Positions 1-8,493 of a stretch of 64,000 nucleotides of DNA are shown in pieces. The stretch is from positions 34,791 through 98,790 of the forward strand of contig CALLAL010000034.1 of assembly GCA_938002255.1 (NCBI GenBank). Direction: 5' to 3'. The translations under genes and the position numbers were made by a program. The notes beneath the pieces are model-generated. The model was given only the letters and a program-made list of their open reading frames with translations, was not told the origin of the DNA and ran no database searches. The stretch's first letter is position 1; every line of letters starts with the position of its first letter. The DNA comes from an uncultured bacterium. Lineage in GTDB: Bacteria > Desulfobacterota > BSN033 > UBA1163.

Positions 1-463
1 TGTGGTAAGGCTGAATGGATAAGAGTCCCCCCTTTTCAAGATAGGTGAATACGATCTTTTCAAGACCTTCGGATTGAAAGATCGTATCGGCATCTAAAAA
101 GAGAAAGAGATCTCCTGTTGCCTGTTGGGCTCCTTGCCAGCACGCCCAATTTTTTCCGGTCCAACCTTCTGGTAGGTCGGTAGATGAAATCACTTTACAA
201 CCATTTCTCTTTCCCACCTCCGCTGTCCCATCCTTGGATTGATCATCGATGACAAGAATCTCATGGGGTTTGAAACGCTGAAGGTGTATGGAAGTAAGTA
301 AATGGCTGAGGGTTTGCTCTTCATTTCGAGCAGGAATGAGGATAGAGAGTTTTGGAAACGGGAATGAGAGGGGTTTCCTTTTTGTAAGGAAAGGTATGTT
401 CCATAAAAAAAAGAAACCGAGACACCAGAAGAACAAGAGAAGATAGAATTTATCTGGAAACAT
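1..463 (-). CDS. Glycosyltransferase family 2, CrtQ-like (3' end cut by window edge)
   Basis: Reverse-strand frame open from an ATG at 463 to the window edge, about 154 codons seen. Residues 1-25 form a hydrophobic membrane segment followed by basic residues. A GT-A fold then starts with a SILIPARNEE strand; the nucleotide-sugar motif reads VIDDQSKDGT and the metal-binding motif LFLDADT. The LPEGWTGKNWACWQGA stretch is characteristic of the membrane-bound GT2 group that includes CrtQ (glycosyl-diaponeurosporenoate synthesis), so a lipid or carotenoid acceptor is possible, but the acceptor cannot be read from sequence. It lies 23 bp downstream of the epimerase gene and is probably co-transcribed with it. 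No strong ribosome site precedes the ATG, so the exact start is uncertain. Confidence 0.8.
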   Translation of the reverse strand, partial: MFPDKFYLLLFFWCLGFFFLWNIPFLTKRKPLSFPFPKLSILIPARNEEQTLSHLLTSIHLQRFKPHEILVIDDQSKDGTAEVGKRNGCKVISSTDLPEGWTGKNWACWQGAQQATGDLFLFLDADTIFQSEGLEKIVFTYLEKGGLLSIQPYH

Positions 464-486
464 GGAGAAATGTTTAAACGATTGAT

Positions 487-1401
487 TCAGATTGATGAGC
501 CCACAATACTTTGTAAGGCCTGACGGATATCAGGGTATGAAAAAACAAAACCCTTCTCCATCAACTTCTTGGGAATGACCCGCTGCCCTTCCAGAATGAC
601 TGACCCAAATTCTCCTAAAACCAGTTTAATCATAAATCCCGGTGCAGGCATAAACGAAGGACGGTGCAGAACCTCCCCGAGGGCTCTGGCAAGATCTCTA
701 TTCCTCACAGGATTGGGAGCACAGAGATTGACTGGACCTGAAATCTCCGGATGCTTGATCAAAAAGATAAAGGCCTCTGTTAGATCTTTGATGTGAACCC
801 ATGAGAACCACTGCTTCCCGCTTCCAATGGGCCCCCCAATGTATTTCTTGAAAAGAGGAATCATTTGACCGAGGGCACCGCCTTTTTCTCCTAAGACAAT
901 GCCAAAACGGGTGATCACCACCCGAACTCCTTTATCACTGGCTTTAAAAGCTTCCTCCTCCCATTCGACGGCAATGCGGGCTAAAAAATCCGTTCCAGGA
1001 GGGGACTCCTCCGATAATTCTTCGTCTCCGCGAAAACCGTAGTAACCAACTGCTGAAGTGCTGAAAAAGGTAAAGGGGGGGTCACGATGGGTCGGTATGC
1101 CCTCCACAATATTCTGAGTGGTAAAAACCCGACTCTCACGAATAGCTCGTTTATGTTCATCCGTCCACTTACTGAAGATGGAAGCGCCTGCGAGATTGAT
1201 AACCGCATCGTGATCTTTGATGGACTGTTGCCATGGACCTTTTTGGGTTGGATCCCCCTCTAAATAGGAAATTCCTGGCAAGGCTTTTTTTGCTCCTTTC
1301 AGAGAACGAGTGAGGATCGTGATCTCATGACCATCCTGACTCAAACGGTTAAATAGCTGTGTCCCAACAAACCCTGTGCCCCCCGTCATCAGAATTTTCA
1401 T
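487..1401 (-). CDS. TIGR01777-family NAD(P)-dependent epimerase/SDR (YfcH/SDR39U1 type)
   Basis: 304 residues, the usual length of the YfcH/SDR39U1 group. It opens with the Rossmann motif GGTGFVG at residues 7-13, has a DAVINLAGASI strand near 65-75, an SSTSAVGYYG segment holding the active-site Ser/Tyr region near 115-122, and a C-terminal DUF1731-like tail (residues 250-300, with PAPGFMIKLVLGEFG). Family members are cytosolic nucleotide-sugar-epimerase-like proteins whose substrate is mostly unknown. The start is supported by a G-rich ribosome site directly upstream. The glycosyltransferase follows 23 bp downstream, so a two-gene transcript is likely. Confidence 0.9.
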   Translation of the reverse strand: MKILMTGGTGFVGTQLFNRLSQDGHEITILTRSLKGAKKALPGISYLEGDPTQKGPWQQSIKDHDAVINLAGASIFSKWTDEHKRAIRESRVFTTQNIVEGIPTHRDPPFTFFSTSAVGYYGFRGDEELSEESPPGTDFLARIAVEWEEEAFKASDKGVRVVITRFGIVLGEKGGALGQMIPLFKKYIGGPIGSGKQWFSWVHIKDLTEAFIFLIKHPEISGPVNLCAPNPVRNRDLARALGEVLHRPSFMPAPGFMIKLVLGEFGSVILEGQRVIPKKLMEKGFVFSYPDIRQALQSIVGSSI

Positions 1402-1544
1402 AACTCCCCCCTTCCCCCTCTAAAGAAGGCTGTGTCGTAATTTCGTTCATTCCGCCCTGAGCCTGACGAAGGCCAACCGGGGCATTATGGCATGGTTACA
1501 AGGCAAAGAGAGGGCAAACAACTATATAAAAGAATAAAAAATTC

Positions 1545-1934
1545 CTACTGTTTGTCTCCGATTAAAGGCAACACTTTATCAATTCGAAAATAGACAAGAT
1601 ACTTGATCGTATCTTTATAAACGGTATAGGCAGGACAGCTATCTTTCCGCCGAAGTTGGTCGATAAGAGCAGGGTCTTTCTCTTCCTTAATTTTTGTCAG
1701 ATAGAGCCTCTTCCCAGCATATCCTTTCTTCTCTTCCATGAATAGATAGGCAGCATGAATATTGGACTGGAGATTCTTGTGCATTAAACGATCTGCCATA
1801 ATGAAGGCAATGGTCTTTTCAGTAATAAAATGAGGTCTCCCATAAATAGCCAATCCTACTTTGCCGTTAGCATCTGCAGTAGCAATCACACCCCGTCCTT
1901 TGGTCTTCTCAAAATATTCGCTCAGCTTCATCAT
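1545..1934 (-). CDS. Pyridoxamine 5'-phosphate oxidase-like FMN-binding protein
   Basis: 129 residues with the split-barrel pattern of the PNPOx-like family: an N-terminal helix (KLSEYFEKTKG), a GVIATADANGKVGLAIYGRPHFI strand pair read in two parts, and an AFIMADRLMHKNLQSN segment typical of flavin-binding members. AAGGAGG lies just ahead of two consecutive ATG codons (MMK), so either Met could start. Homologues bind FMN or F420 and reduce or oxidise unknown small molecules. No partner gene is adjacent; 143 bp separate it from the epimerase gene downstream. Confidence 0.75.
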   Translation of the reverse strand: MMKLSEYFEKTKGRGVIATADANGKVGLAIYGRPHFITEKTIAFIMADRLMHKNLQSNIHAAYLFMEEKKGYAGKRLYLTKIKEEKDPALIDQLRRKDSCPAYTVYKDTIKYLVYFRIDKVLPLIGDKQ

Positions 1935-2005
1935 ACACCTCCTTTTTTTGAGTGAATAGGAATATTAAAATTATACTAACCTAAAATTTTCCAAAAAAAC
2001 ATCAT

Positions 2006-3355
2006 TTATTGCAGTTGATCAATTTTTCTTACATATTGATCTGCGTCAAATTTCCTTTCCAATCCTTTGTCATTCATATATCGAACGGTGCCAAAGACGG
2101 GTCTCTCCCCCCACGGGCGGTCGTGCTTTCCAAAACACCAAGCTACACCGGTGAACCCATTGGGGTCTCTCCCGTCCAGTTCATATTTGTTGTTGAGATA
2201 AAGGGCGGTGTGAAACGCCTCTTGAGGAGATTGGCTCCATTCCAATAGCTTCTTCCCCCAGTACATCCGCATATACCCATGCATCTTACCCGTGATCACC
2301 ATTTCTTTCTGAGCCGCATTCCAATAGGGGTCATGGGTTTCAGCCTTCTCCAGTTGTTCAAGGGTGTAGAGGTGTGGCCGTTTATCTCGTTGATGGGTTC
2401 TTAAAGATTTTTTCGCCCATTCAGGAAGGGCTTCAAAAGAATCATATCGTTCATTATAAAATACGAAGTTCATGCTCAATTCTCTCCGGACGATCAGCTC
2501 TTCGAGAAAAGCCTCCACCCCTGGACTCTTCATCTGTTTTACCTTTAAAGCAATGTCAAGGGGAGAAATCTGTCCAAAGTGTAAATAGGGACTCATATGG
2601 GAGAGATAATCAAGGGTGGGATCGTTTCTATGCTCTGGATATCTGTCCAGCTTTTCTTCTAAAAAAACTTCAAGATGCCTGTAGGCTTCTTGAGTTCCTC
2701 CTCGGAATGAGTTCATGCTTCTAACGCTTCGATCGATCCGAAGCCTTGAAAGGGTTTTTTCAATGTCTTCAATCTCAAATGAGTTGAAGTCCATGGATAG
2801 GGAAGAAATGGCTGGCTCACCGGACGGAAGGGGAATTAAAAAACGGTTAAGTTTTTTATGAATTTTGGGCCGAAGGGTTGCTGCTGCATATTCTTCTTTT
2901 GATGAGGCTTCTTCAACGGGAATAACCACATCGCTTTCAACCTGAATCAATGGACAATTGATTCTTTCCGCAACAGTCTTTCTCCAGTGTCTCTGGATAT
3001 TCAGATACCCCCGATCTACCACAACAAGCGATGCATGGTTAGCCATTTGGATGGCCCCCTTTTCGGGAGATTCATGCCTTATGACCATCTGAATCTTTCT
3101 CTCTCTGAGAGATCGTTGGGTCTCTTTAAGGCCTTCGAGCATGAAGGCATAATGTCTCTCATTGGCCTCTGGAAAATGGTCGGTAATTCCAAAGAAGACG
3201 ATGAGAGGTTGATGAAGTTCATTGGCTTTTAAGATGGCGTATTCAAGGGCATGATTATACGCTGCCCTCTGTGACGCCTGCATCCAATAAAGGATATAGG
3301 TTCTCTTCTTGACCTCTGTTTGATTGAGAACCTTAATCCTCTCTTTTTGAATCAC
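2006..3355 (-). CDS. Class II CPD (deoxyribodipyrimidine) photolyase
   Basis: 449 residues, full length for class II photolyases. It repairs cyclobutane pyrimidine dimers with FADH- and blue light. The N-terminal antenna-type alpha/beta domain contains YWMQASQRA near residue 23-31. The FAD-binding helical domain carries LIVRRELSMNFVFYN, WNAAQKEMVITGKMHGYMRM (near 340-360), and LNNKYELDGRDPNG with GERPVFGTVRYMN toward the C terminus; these are class II signatures rather than class I (PhrB). The start is a GTG preceded by AGGTAAAG, 4 bp after the TspO stop, so the two genes form a transcriptional pair. The presence of a photolyase suggests the organism or its ancestors meet sunlight. Confidence 0.95.
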   Translation of the reverse strand: MIQKERIKVLNQTEVKKRTYILYWMQASQRAAYNHALEYAILKANELHQPLIVFFGITDHFPEANERHYAFMLEGLKETQRSLRERKIQMVIRHESPEKGAIQMANHASLVVVDRGYLNIQRHWRKTVAERINCPLIQVESDVVIPVEEASSKEEYAAATLRPKIHKKLNRFLIPLPSGEPAISSLSMDFNSFEIEDIEKTLSRLRIDRSVRSMNSFRGGTQEAYRHLEVFLEEKLDRYPEHRNDPTLDYLSHMSPYLHFGQISPLDIALKVKQMKSPGVEAFLEELIVRRELSMNFVFYNERYDSFEALPEWAKKSLRTHQRDKRPHLYTLEQLEKAETHDPYWNAAQKEMVITGKMHGYMRMYWGKKLLEWSQSPQEAFHTALYLNNKYELDGRDPNGFTGVAWCFGKHDRPWGERPVFGTVRYMNDKGLERKFDADQYVRKIDQLQ

Positions 3356-3359
3356 GTCT

Positions 3360-3836
3360 TTACCTGTTTAATGTCCAGAGAAAGAAATTGAGAACGGTAG
3401 CAAAACTGACCCATAAGAGATAAGGGAGAAGGAGCAGTCCCGCCCAAATGGAAACCTTAAAGAAGGTGACGATCGTCAAAAGAATGGCTAACCAGAGAAA
3501 AAGGATGTCAATCAAACCCAGCAGAGGTGATTTTAGGCCGAAAAAAGCAATAGACCAAAGGGTATTGAGAGTCAATTGTATGAAGAAAAACATAAGGGCG
3601 GTCTTGACATAGGGCTGTCCCTCCCTTCTCCAGATTAAAAAGAGAGAGATTCCCATCAGCACAAAAAGGCTGATCCAGACCGGGCTAAAGACCCAATTGG
3701 GAGGGGTAAACGACGGTTTGCTTAATTCGGCATACCAATTGGGGATTGCAGGGGTGGTGAAAAGAGAACCCAAAAATCCAGCCACCTGACAGATCAGAAG
3801 GCTTCCTAACAGTTTGAGAATATCATAAACTTTCAT
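3360..3836 (-). CDS. TspO/MBR family membrane protein (tryptophan-rich sensory protein)
   Basis: 158 residues from an ATG preceded by AAAGAG; a longer frame reaches 3890 but lacks a ribosome site there. Five predicted membrane helices. Family signatures: AGFLGSLFTTPAIPNWYAEL, KPSFTPPNWVFSPVW, and LNTLWSIAFFGLKSPLLGL. TspO proteins bind porphyrins and are linked to tetrapyrrole traffic and photo-oxidative stress. It is tightly coupled (4 bp) to the downstream photolyase, a combination that fits a light or oxidative stress response. Confidence 0.92.
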   Translation of the reverse strand: MKVYDILKLLGSLLICQVAGFLGSLFTTPAIPNWYAELSKPSFTPPNWVFSPVWISLFVLMGISLFLIWRREGQPYVKTALMFFFIQLTLNTLWSIAFFGLKSPLLGLIDILFLWLAILLTIVTFFKVSIWAGLLLLPYLLWVSFATVLNFFLWTLNR

Positions 3837-3886
3837 CTCTTTTCGCCATTGATCGATACCAGCAACCCTCTTTATTCCTGGCCCGA

Positions 3887-4060
3887 TCAATCCAAGGGCA
3901 TGGGATTACAAAGGTTTTCTGCTGAGTCTGCAACGCGCCCGCAGTTAAAGCAGATGTGTTTTGGGTTTTTGGTCAGTCCTTTGATGAGATCAAATTTTTC
4001 GTTGCTCGCCAGTACACAGAGGTGTCCTTTATGATCTCCTCGGCAAGTTTTTTCTTCCAT
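3887..4060 (-). CDS. Small cysteine-rich protein, possible zinc or metal-binding microprotein
   Basis: 57 residues. AGGAGG sits 5 bases before this ATG, which decides it over an upstream in-frame ATG at 4084. Cysteines at about 6, 15, 38, 41 and 51, including a CFNCG (CxxC) motif, plus GDHKGHLC, suggest a metal-bound fold. The middle (LASNEKFDLIKGLTKNPKHIC) is charged and well formed as protein. It lies just upstream of tspO with a 50 bp gap. Function unknown; I recognise no named family. Confidence 0.65.
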   Translation of the reverse strand: MEEKTCRGDHKGHLCVLASNEKFDLIKGLTKNPKHICFNCGRVADSAENLCNPMPLD

Positions 4061-4157
4061 ATTTTCCTCCTGATTTTTACTCATGGTAGGAAAATCATAC
4101 CTTTTCCCAAATCCTCTTTCAAGCCTTTTGTTGAAAGGGGAATCGATTTTCCTGTGA

Positions 4158-4766
4158 TCATTGTTTTGAAAAAGGTTCCCATGACCTTTTCGAGAGAGGA
4201 ATCAAATCCAGGAACTGTTTCAGGATCCGTGCGGTCGCCCCCCAGATGATATGTTCTCCGTATTGATAAGCAAAGACAATTTCTCTTCGGCCCGCCCGTG
4301 TAATTTCACGTTCTGAAAAATTTCCCTGGTCGAGTAAAAGGGAAAGGGGGACTTCAATCAATTCGGCAATTTCAATCTGACTTGTTTGAAAAGGATAAGG
4401 GTACGGGAAAAGACCGACCACAGGAGTTACAATAAACTGGGTCACCGTAATAATATCATCCAATAATCCAACGATCTGAACATCCTTTTCCTTTAACCCA
4501 ATTTCCTCATCTGCCTCCCGAAGAGCCGTCTTCTCTAAATTTAAATCATTATCATCGGCCATTCCACCTGGGAAAGAAATCTCCCCTTTATGATATTTAA
4601 CGAGATCGGTTCTTTTGGTGAAGAGAAGATGGCACGACCCATTCTTATTGAAAAGAGGGACAAGGACCGCGGCTCGAGCAAAAGAGAGGTGATCCACGAC
4701 TTTTCTTTGCCTGTTGGCAAGGAGGCTTCTGATCTCTTCGACAAACTCTTGTTTGCAGAACTCCAT
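4158..4766 (-). CDS. Nudix hydrolase, CoA pyrophosphatase (NudL/YeaB) group
   Basis: 202 residues, the typical length. The UPF0035/NuCoA-type lead-in LLFTKRTDLVKYHKGEISF is followed directly by a Nudix box GGMADDNDLNLEKTALREAD then EEIGL (about residues 67-90), with the catalytic READEE glutamates present. Members hydrolyse CoA and its thioesters to 3',5'-ADP and 4'-phosphopantetheine derivatives. GAGAGGGGGAA supports the ATG. It stands between the isochorismatase-like gene and the cysteine-rich microprotein on the same strand. CoA specificity is inferred from the family. Confidence 0.88.
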   Translation of the reverse strand: MEFCKQEFVEEIRSLLANRQRKVVDHLSFARAAVLVPLFNKNGSCHLLFTKRTDLVKYHKGEISFPGGMADDNDLNLEKTALREADEEIGLKEKDVQIVGLLDDIITVTQFIVTPVVGLFPYPYPFQTSQIEIAELIEVPLSLLLDQGNFSEREITRAGRREIVFAYQYGEHIIWGATARILKQFLDLIPLSKRSWEPFSKQ

Positions 4767-4850
4767 TTCCCCCTCTCATTCTCACCATGATCTCCCCTTT
4801 GATCGGAAGATTGAAACGGTTTTTTCGGGGAGTATCAAGGGAAAGCTTCG

Positions 4851-5411
4851 TTAGGAAATGTCCTTTAAAAATTGATCCAGGCTCATAATCCTCAAGAGAG
4901 GATAGAGGGCGAAGTCCCGATAGAGATCGAGACAGGTTTCATGAATGGTTTGATGACGACTGGCGCAACCATCCTCTAAAATAATAACTGAAAAGTCATG
5001 GCAAAGCCCGTCCATCGCAGTTGTCAGGACGCAACACTCAGTGGTAATTCCGGTGACCACAATCGTATCCACCCCCCAGGTGCGGAGGGTTTGATCCAGA
5101 TCGGTCTTAAAAAAGGCGCTGAAACGCCTCTTGGGTAAAACCATATCTGTTGGTTCCGGCTTCAGATCCTCGATGACCTCAGCGCCCTCAGTCCCCCGAA
5201 GGGAGCGAACCTTCATCTTCCCCTTAAAGATGAAGTCCTCTTTTAAAAAACTATCACAGGCAAAAATGATGGGATACCCTCTCTTGCGACTTTCACTTAA
5301 AAGGCGCTGAAGTGTGGGAAGGATCCGCCTGGCTTCCTGAGCGATCGGTGGCCGGGATCCCTCTTTGAAGGTATCCTTCAACATATCAACGACAACGATG
5401 GCTGGCTTCAT
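4851..5411 (-). CDS. Isochorismatase-family cysteine hydrolase
   Basis: 186 residues from the second in-frame ATG, chosen because GGAG lies 8 bases ahead of it but only 2 ahead of the first. Catalytic triad residues are visible: Asp in VVVDMLKD (residues 6-13), Lys in VLPKRRFSAFFKTDL (near 100), and Cys in TGITTECCVLTTAMDG (near 125). The family includes nicotinamidases and carbamoylsarcosine amidases; the exact amide or ester substrate cannot be assigned. A 32-bp perfect palindrome lies 61 bp upstream. Confidence 0.87.
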   Translation of the reverse strand: MKPAIVVVDMLKDTFKEGSRPPIAQEARRILPTLQRLLSESRKRGYPIIFACDSFLKEDFIFKGKMKVRSLRGTEGAEVIEDLKPEPTDMVLPKRRFSAFFKTDLDQTLRTWGVDTIVVTGITTECCVLTTAMDGLCHDFSVIILEDGCASRHQTIHETCLDLYRDFALYPLLRIMSLDQFLKDIS

Positions 5412-5471
5412 AAACATTGCTCCTCAACCCTCTCTCCCTTCACTCTCAGATCCGTCTTTTGCCTTCAGCCC

Positions 5472-5503
5472 TTTCCCTAAAAAGCGATCGCTTTTTAGGG
5501 AAA
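5472..5503. repeat. 32-bp perfect palindrome centred on GCGATCGC
   Basis: Left arm TTTCCCTAAAAAGC and right arm GCTTTTTAGGGAAA around GATC, with no mismatch. As RNA it would form a 14-bp stem with a 4-nt loop. It lies in the 105-bp gap between tatD and the isochorismatase-like gene, both read leftward. Neither side has a clear U-tract, so it may be a weak terminator, an RNA-processing hairpin or a protein-binding palindrome. Confidence 0.7.
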
Positions 5504-5516
5504 ATTTTAGACTGGG

Positions 5517-6308
5517 TTAAATGAAAAGAAATTCATTCCTCAAGTTTAATCGAAATACCTTTAGAGCATTTCGGGTGGTCAGCTCTGCCACTGTTTCAAA
5601 AGGAACCTTTTTGATCTCTGCTATTTTTTGAGCTGTATAACGCACATACCCAGGCTCATTTCGTTTGCCTCGAAAAGGAACCGGGGTTAAGAAGGGGGCG
5701 TCCGTCTCCACCAGAAGAGAGTCTAAAGGAAGTTTTTTAATAATTTCATGATAAGGACCAGCATTTTTATAGGTGATACTTCCGGAAATGGAGATATAAA
5801 AACCCATATCAATACACGTGGTTGCCATTTGCTCGTCTCCTGAAAAACAGTGGATAATCCCTCCGTTTTCCCAACCCTTTTCTTCTTTCAAAATCTCCAG
5901 AGTTTCCTGGTGGGCTTCCCGGTCATGGACGACAATCGGAAGCTTCAGTTCCTTTGCCAGTCCGATCTGTTCCCGAAATCGTTTGAGTTGGATCTCCCGG
6001 GGAGAGTGGTTTCGAAAGAAGTCTAATCCAATCTCTCCATAAGCCCTCACCTTTTCATGCTGACAGAGGTTTTTCAGAACAGAATAAGTTTTCTCGTCAA
6101 TCTCCTTGGCATGATGAGGATGGACTCCCAAAATGGCGTAGATCGATGAGCAGGATTGAGCAATCTCCAGCGCTCTTTTCCAGTCCCCTGGGTCTGTCCC
6201 AACTGTGAAAATAAATTCGACACCCGAGTCCTTCGCCCTTTGAAGGACTTCCGTTAAATCCTTTCTAAACTCAGGCATCTCCAGATGGGCATGAGAATCG
6301 ATCAGCAT
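5517..6308 (-). CDS. TatD family metal-dependent deoxyribonuclease
   Basis: 263 residues, full length for YcfH/TatD proteins. TIM-barrel metal ligands are visible in order: DSHAHLEMPEF at 4-14, GEIGLDFF near 92-99, VVHDREAH near 126-133, IIHCFSGD near 151-158, and VETDAPFLTP near 201-210. Members are two-metal 3'-5' DNases or proofreading exonucleases. No good ribosome site precedes the ATG. The 32-bp palindrome follows its stop within 15 bp. Confidence 0.92.
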   Translation of the reverse strand: MLIDSHAHLEMPEFRKDLTEVLQRAKDSGVEFIFTVGTDPGDWKRALEIAQSCSSIYAILGVHPHHAKEIDEKTYSVLKNLCQHEKVRAYGEIGLDFFRNHSPREIQLKRFREQIGLAKELKLPIVVHDREAHQETLEILKEEKGWENGGIIHCFSGDEQMATTCIDMGFYISISGSITYKNAGPYHEIIKKLPLDSLLVETDAPFLTPVPFRGKRNEPGYVRYTAQKIAEIKKVPFETVAELTTRNALKVFRLNLRNEFLFI

Positions 6309-6408
6309 GGTTAGGAGGGCATCAGGATTTCAATCGATCCGGATAACGGGCTAAACCATCTTTTAGGAATTTCTCCTTGATCCCCGCATGACCTGATTTC
6401 CTGTTATC

Positions 6409-6960
6409 CTATTTTTTAGTGCCGGTGGTTTTCACCTGATTGAAATAATCAATGAATGACTTAGCCAACTCTCTCGATTTGATTAGAACAGAAACCTCAT
6501 TGTTGCTAGTCAGTGAAGAAAAAACCCAATTCGTGCTTCCGATCAGACTCCACTGTTCATCCGCCACCAAAGATTTGGCATGCATCGTTTTGAAGAGGGG
6601 ATCATAGATCACCTCCACTCCCCCTTCGGATAAGATTTTCCCAGCCATGTGATTTCGTTTGGTGGTTCGATCATCCCCCTCTTTGACCTCCAGGATCACC
6701 TCGACCTTCACTCCCCGTCTTTTTGCTTCGATCAACTCTTTGATTAACAAATTTGAAGGCGTATTCGGATACTTCTCATAATATCCCATCTCGAACATCA
6801 TTACCCGGATGGAAGATTTTGCTTCGCGAATCATCTTTCTCGCTGTTTCAAAATACTGAGCATCGGTTACGAGCTGCACATCCTCAGCGGGAAGACTAAT
6901 CGAAGGAATAGGATAGAAGGTAGAAAGCCACACAAAAACCATAAAGGCAAATTTTCTCAT
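6409..6960 (-). CDS. Secreted phospholipase D-like protein with a single HKD motif
   Basis: 183 residues. An N-terminal signal peptide (residues 1-24, hydrophobic FMVFVWLSTFY core) precedes one PLD domain with HAKSLVADEQWSLIGSTNW, an HxK(x)4D(x)6GSxN motif, near residues 135-153. Single-HKD proteins of this length, such as the Nuc endonuclease, act as homodimers. The substrate may be DNA or phospholipid. The ATG overlaps the sua5 stop by 4 bases (ATGA), showing translational coupling in a purE-sua5-pld operon. Confidence 0.85.
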   Translation of the reverse strand: MRKFAFMVFVWLSTFYPIPSISLPAEDVQLVTDAQYFETARKMIREAKSSIRVMMFEMGYYEKYPNTPSNLLIKELIEAKRRGVKVEVILEVKEGDDRTTKRNHMAGKILSEGGVEVIYDPLFKTMHAKSLVADEQWSLIGSTNWVFSSLTSNNEVSVLIKSRELAKSFIDYFNQVKTTGTKK

Positions 6961-7925
6961 TGACGTAACTCCTCGATGGAGCTGGCGCGGCGAAGGCGAT
7001 CCATGATGGCCCTTCCCAAACCTATTTCAGGCACCGATTCTGCCAGAATCAAATCCAGACTCGACGCATCCAGACGACGAAGGGCACCAAAGAGATTAGC
7101 CGCGGCTTCTCTTAAATCGCCCTTCTCTGAAAGGACTTCAACCTGACTGAATCTCAAAGTAGGTTTGATCTTACAAAATGCAAGCAACCCTATCTTTTTA
7201 TTGCCATAACGGGCGATATCCTCCTCAGACCCATCAAGCAAAATGGGGGTCCTCGGAGAATAATGTTTCGGGAGCATCCCTGGAGCGATAGGCCTCTCCT
7301 GATTCAGCGAACCGACCTTAACGTTTCCGATAACGGATTCGATCTCTTCAAGGGCAATTCCCCCTGGCCTCAAAAGCAGCGGCTCTTCTTCAACAAAAGA
7401 GACGATCGTGGACTCCACGCCCACCTCGCAGGGACCTCCATCTAAAATGAGATCCACCTCATGTCCCAACTGATCTCGGACGTGGTCAGCAGTCGTAGGA
7501 CTCACATACCCAAAAGGATTGGCACTCGGAGCCGCTATAGGGCGGCCTGATTCTTTAATCAAATCTAAAGCCATGGGATGTTTGGGCATCCTGACCGCAA
7601 CGGATGGAAGGCCCGCTGTAGCAATCTCCGGAACTTCCTCCTTTTTAAAAAGGACAAGGGTTAAAGGTCCGGGCCAGAACTGTTCCATTAATCTGATGGC
7701 TTTCGATGGAATCTCCACGACCAATCGGGTGAGATCATGATGACTGGCGACATGAACAATTAATGGATCAAAATAAGGCCTCTTTTTTACTTCAAAGATC
7801 CGAGCCACTGCTATGGGATTAAAGGCATCCGCTCCCAATCCATAGACCGTCTCGGTCGGAAATGCGACAATCCCTCCCCCTCGGATGATCGTTGCAGCCT
7901 TATGAATTGCTTCATCCTTCGTCAT
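6957..7925 (-). CDS. L-threonylcarbamoyladenylate synthase, Sua5/YwlC long form
   Basis: 322 residues. The N-terminal YrdC domain (1-200) has [19 protein letters not shown] and [16 protein letters not shown], which bind ATP, threonine and bicarbonate. A linker with [12 protein letters not shown] leads to the C-terminal Sua5 domain (about 230-322). It makes threonylcarbamoyl-AMP for the t6A37 modification of ANN-decoding tRNAs. Its ATG overlaps the purE stop (ATGA at 7922-7925) and its stop overlaps the pld ATG the same way. Confidence 0.93.
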   Translation of the reverse strand: MTKDEAIHKAATIIRGGGIVAFPTETVYGLGADAFNPIAVARIFEVKKRPYFDPLIVHVASHHDLTRLVVEIPSKAIRLMEQFWPGPLTLVLFKKEEVPEIATAGLPSVAVRMPKHPMALDLIKESGRPIAAPSANPFGYVSPTTADHVRDQLGHEVDLILDGGPCEVGVESTIVSFVEEEPLLLRPGGIALEEIESVIGNVKVGSLNQERPIAPGMLPKHYSPRTPILLDGSEEDIARYGNKKIGLLAFCKIKPTLRFSQVEVLSEKGDLREAAANLFGALRRLDASSLDLILAESVPEIGLGRAIMDRLRRASSIEELRQ

Positions 7926-8416
7926 GTCGATTGTTTTAGGGCTCTCGATTTTTCTTCTAAATCTCTTCTTGTTTTTTCACGGAACGCTTCCAATTTTTGA
8001 GCAATCTCCGGATATTTAATAGAGAGGATCTCGCAGGCCAGGTAAGCCGCGTTTTTAGCTCCATCGATTCCGACCGTGGCAACAGGGATCCCCGGTGGCA
8101 TCTGAACCGTTGAGTAAAGGGCATCCACACCTTCAAGGGCACCAGACTTTAGGGGGACACCGATGACAGGCAGAGTGGTATGAGCAGCCAAAACCCCTGC
8201 CAAATGGGCTGCCATCCCTGCTCCGGCAATGAGGACTTCCAATCCACGCTCTCTGGCTGTCCTGGCATAAGAAGCAGTCTTCTCAGGCAGCCGATGGGCA
8301 GAACGGATATCCATCTCATAAGGAACCCCCATTTCTCTCAGGATCTCGCCCGCTTTCTCCATTACTGGCAAATCACTGTCACTTCCCATCAGGATCCCGA
8401 CCAAAGGCTTTTCCAT
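7922..8416 (-). CDS. purE: 5-(carboxyamino)imidazole ribonucleotide mutase
   Basis: 164 residues from an ATG with GGAGGAGG 3 bases upstream; an earlier in-frame ATG at 8437 lacks a site. The class I PurE motif MGSDSDLP is at 10-17, RSAHRLPEK near 40-48, and [14 protein letters not shown] near 70-83. It converts N5-CAIR to CAIR in purine synthesis. No purK is adjacent. First gene of a purE-sua5-pld operon; its upstream region contains a long foldable element at 8494-8607. Confidence 0.95.
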   Translation of the reverse strand: MEKPLVGILMGSDSDLPVMEKAGEILREMGVPYEMDIRSAHRLPEKTASYARTARERGLEVLIAGAGMAAHLAGVLAAHTTLPVIGVPLKSGALEGVDALYSTVQMPPGIPVATVGIDGAKNAAYLACEILSIKYPEIAQKLEAFREKTRRDLEEKSRALKQST

Positions 8417-8493
8417 GATCCTCCTCCCCATCACCAAAGTTTAAGTCTTGAATGACAATTAAGCATCTCTTTGAAACTCCACTCATTAAATTG

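Noticed and set aside
1455..1472. CCCTGAGCCTGACGAAGG, resembling a widespread CCTGAGC...CGAAGG repeat
   Set aside because: Only one short copy in the window and no flanking structure; insufficient to call a repeat element.
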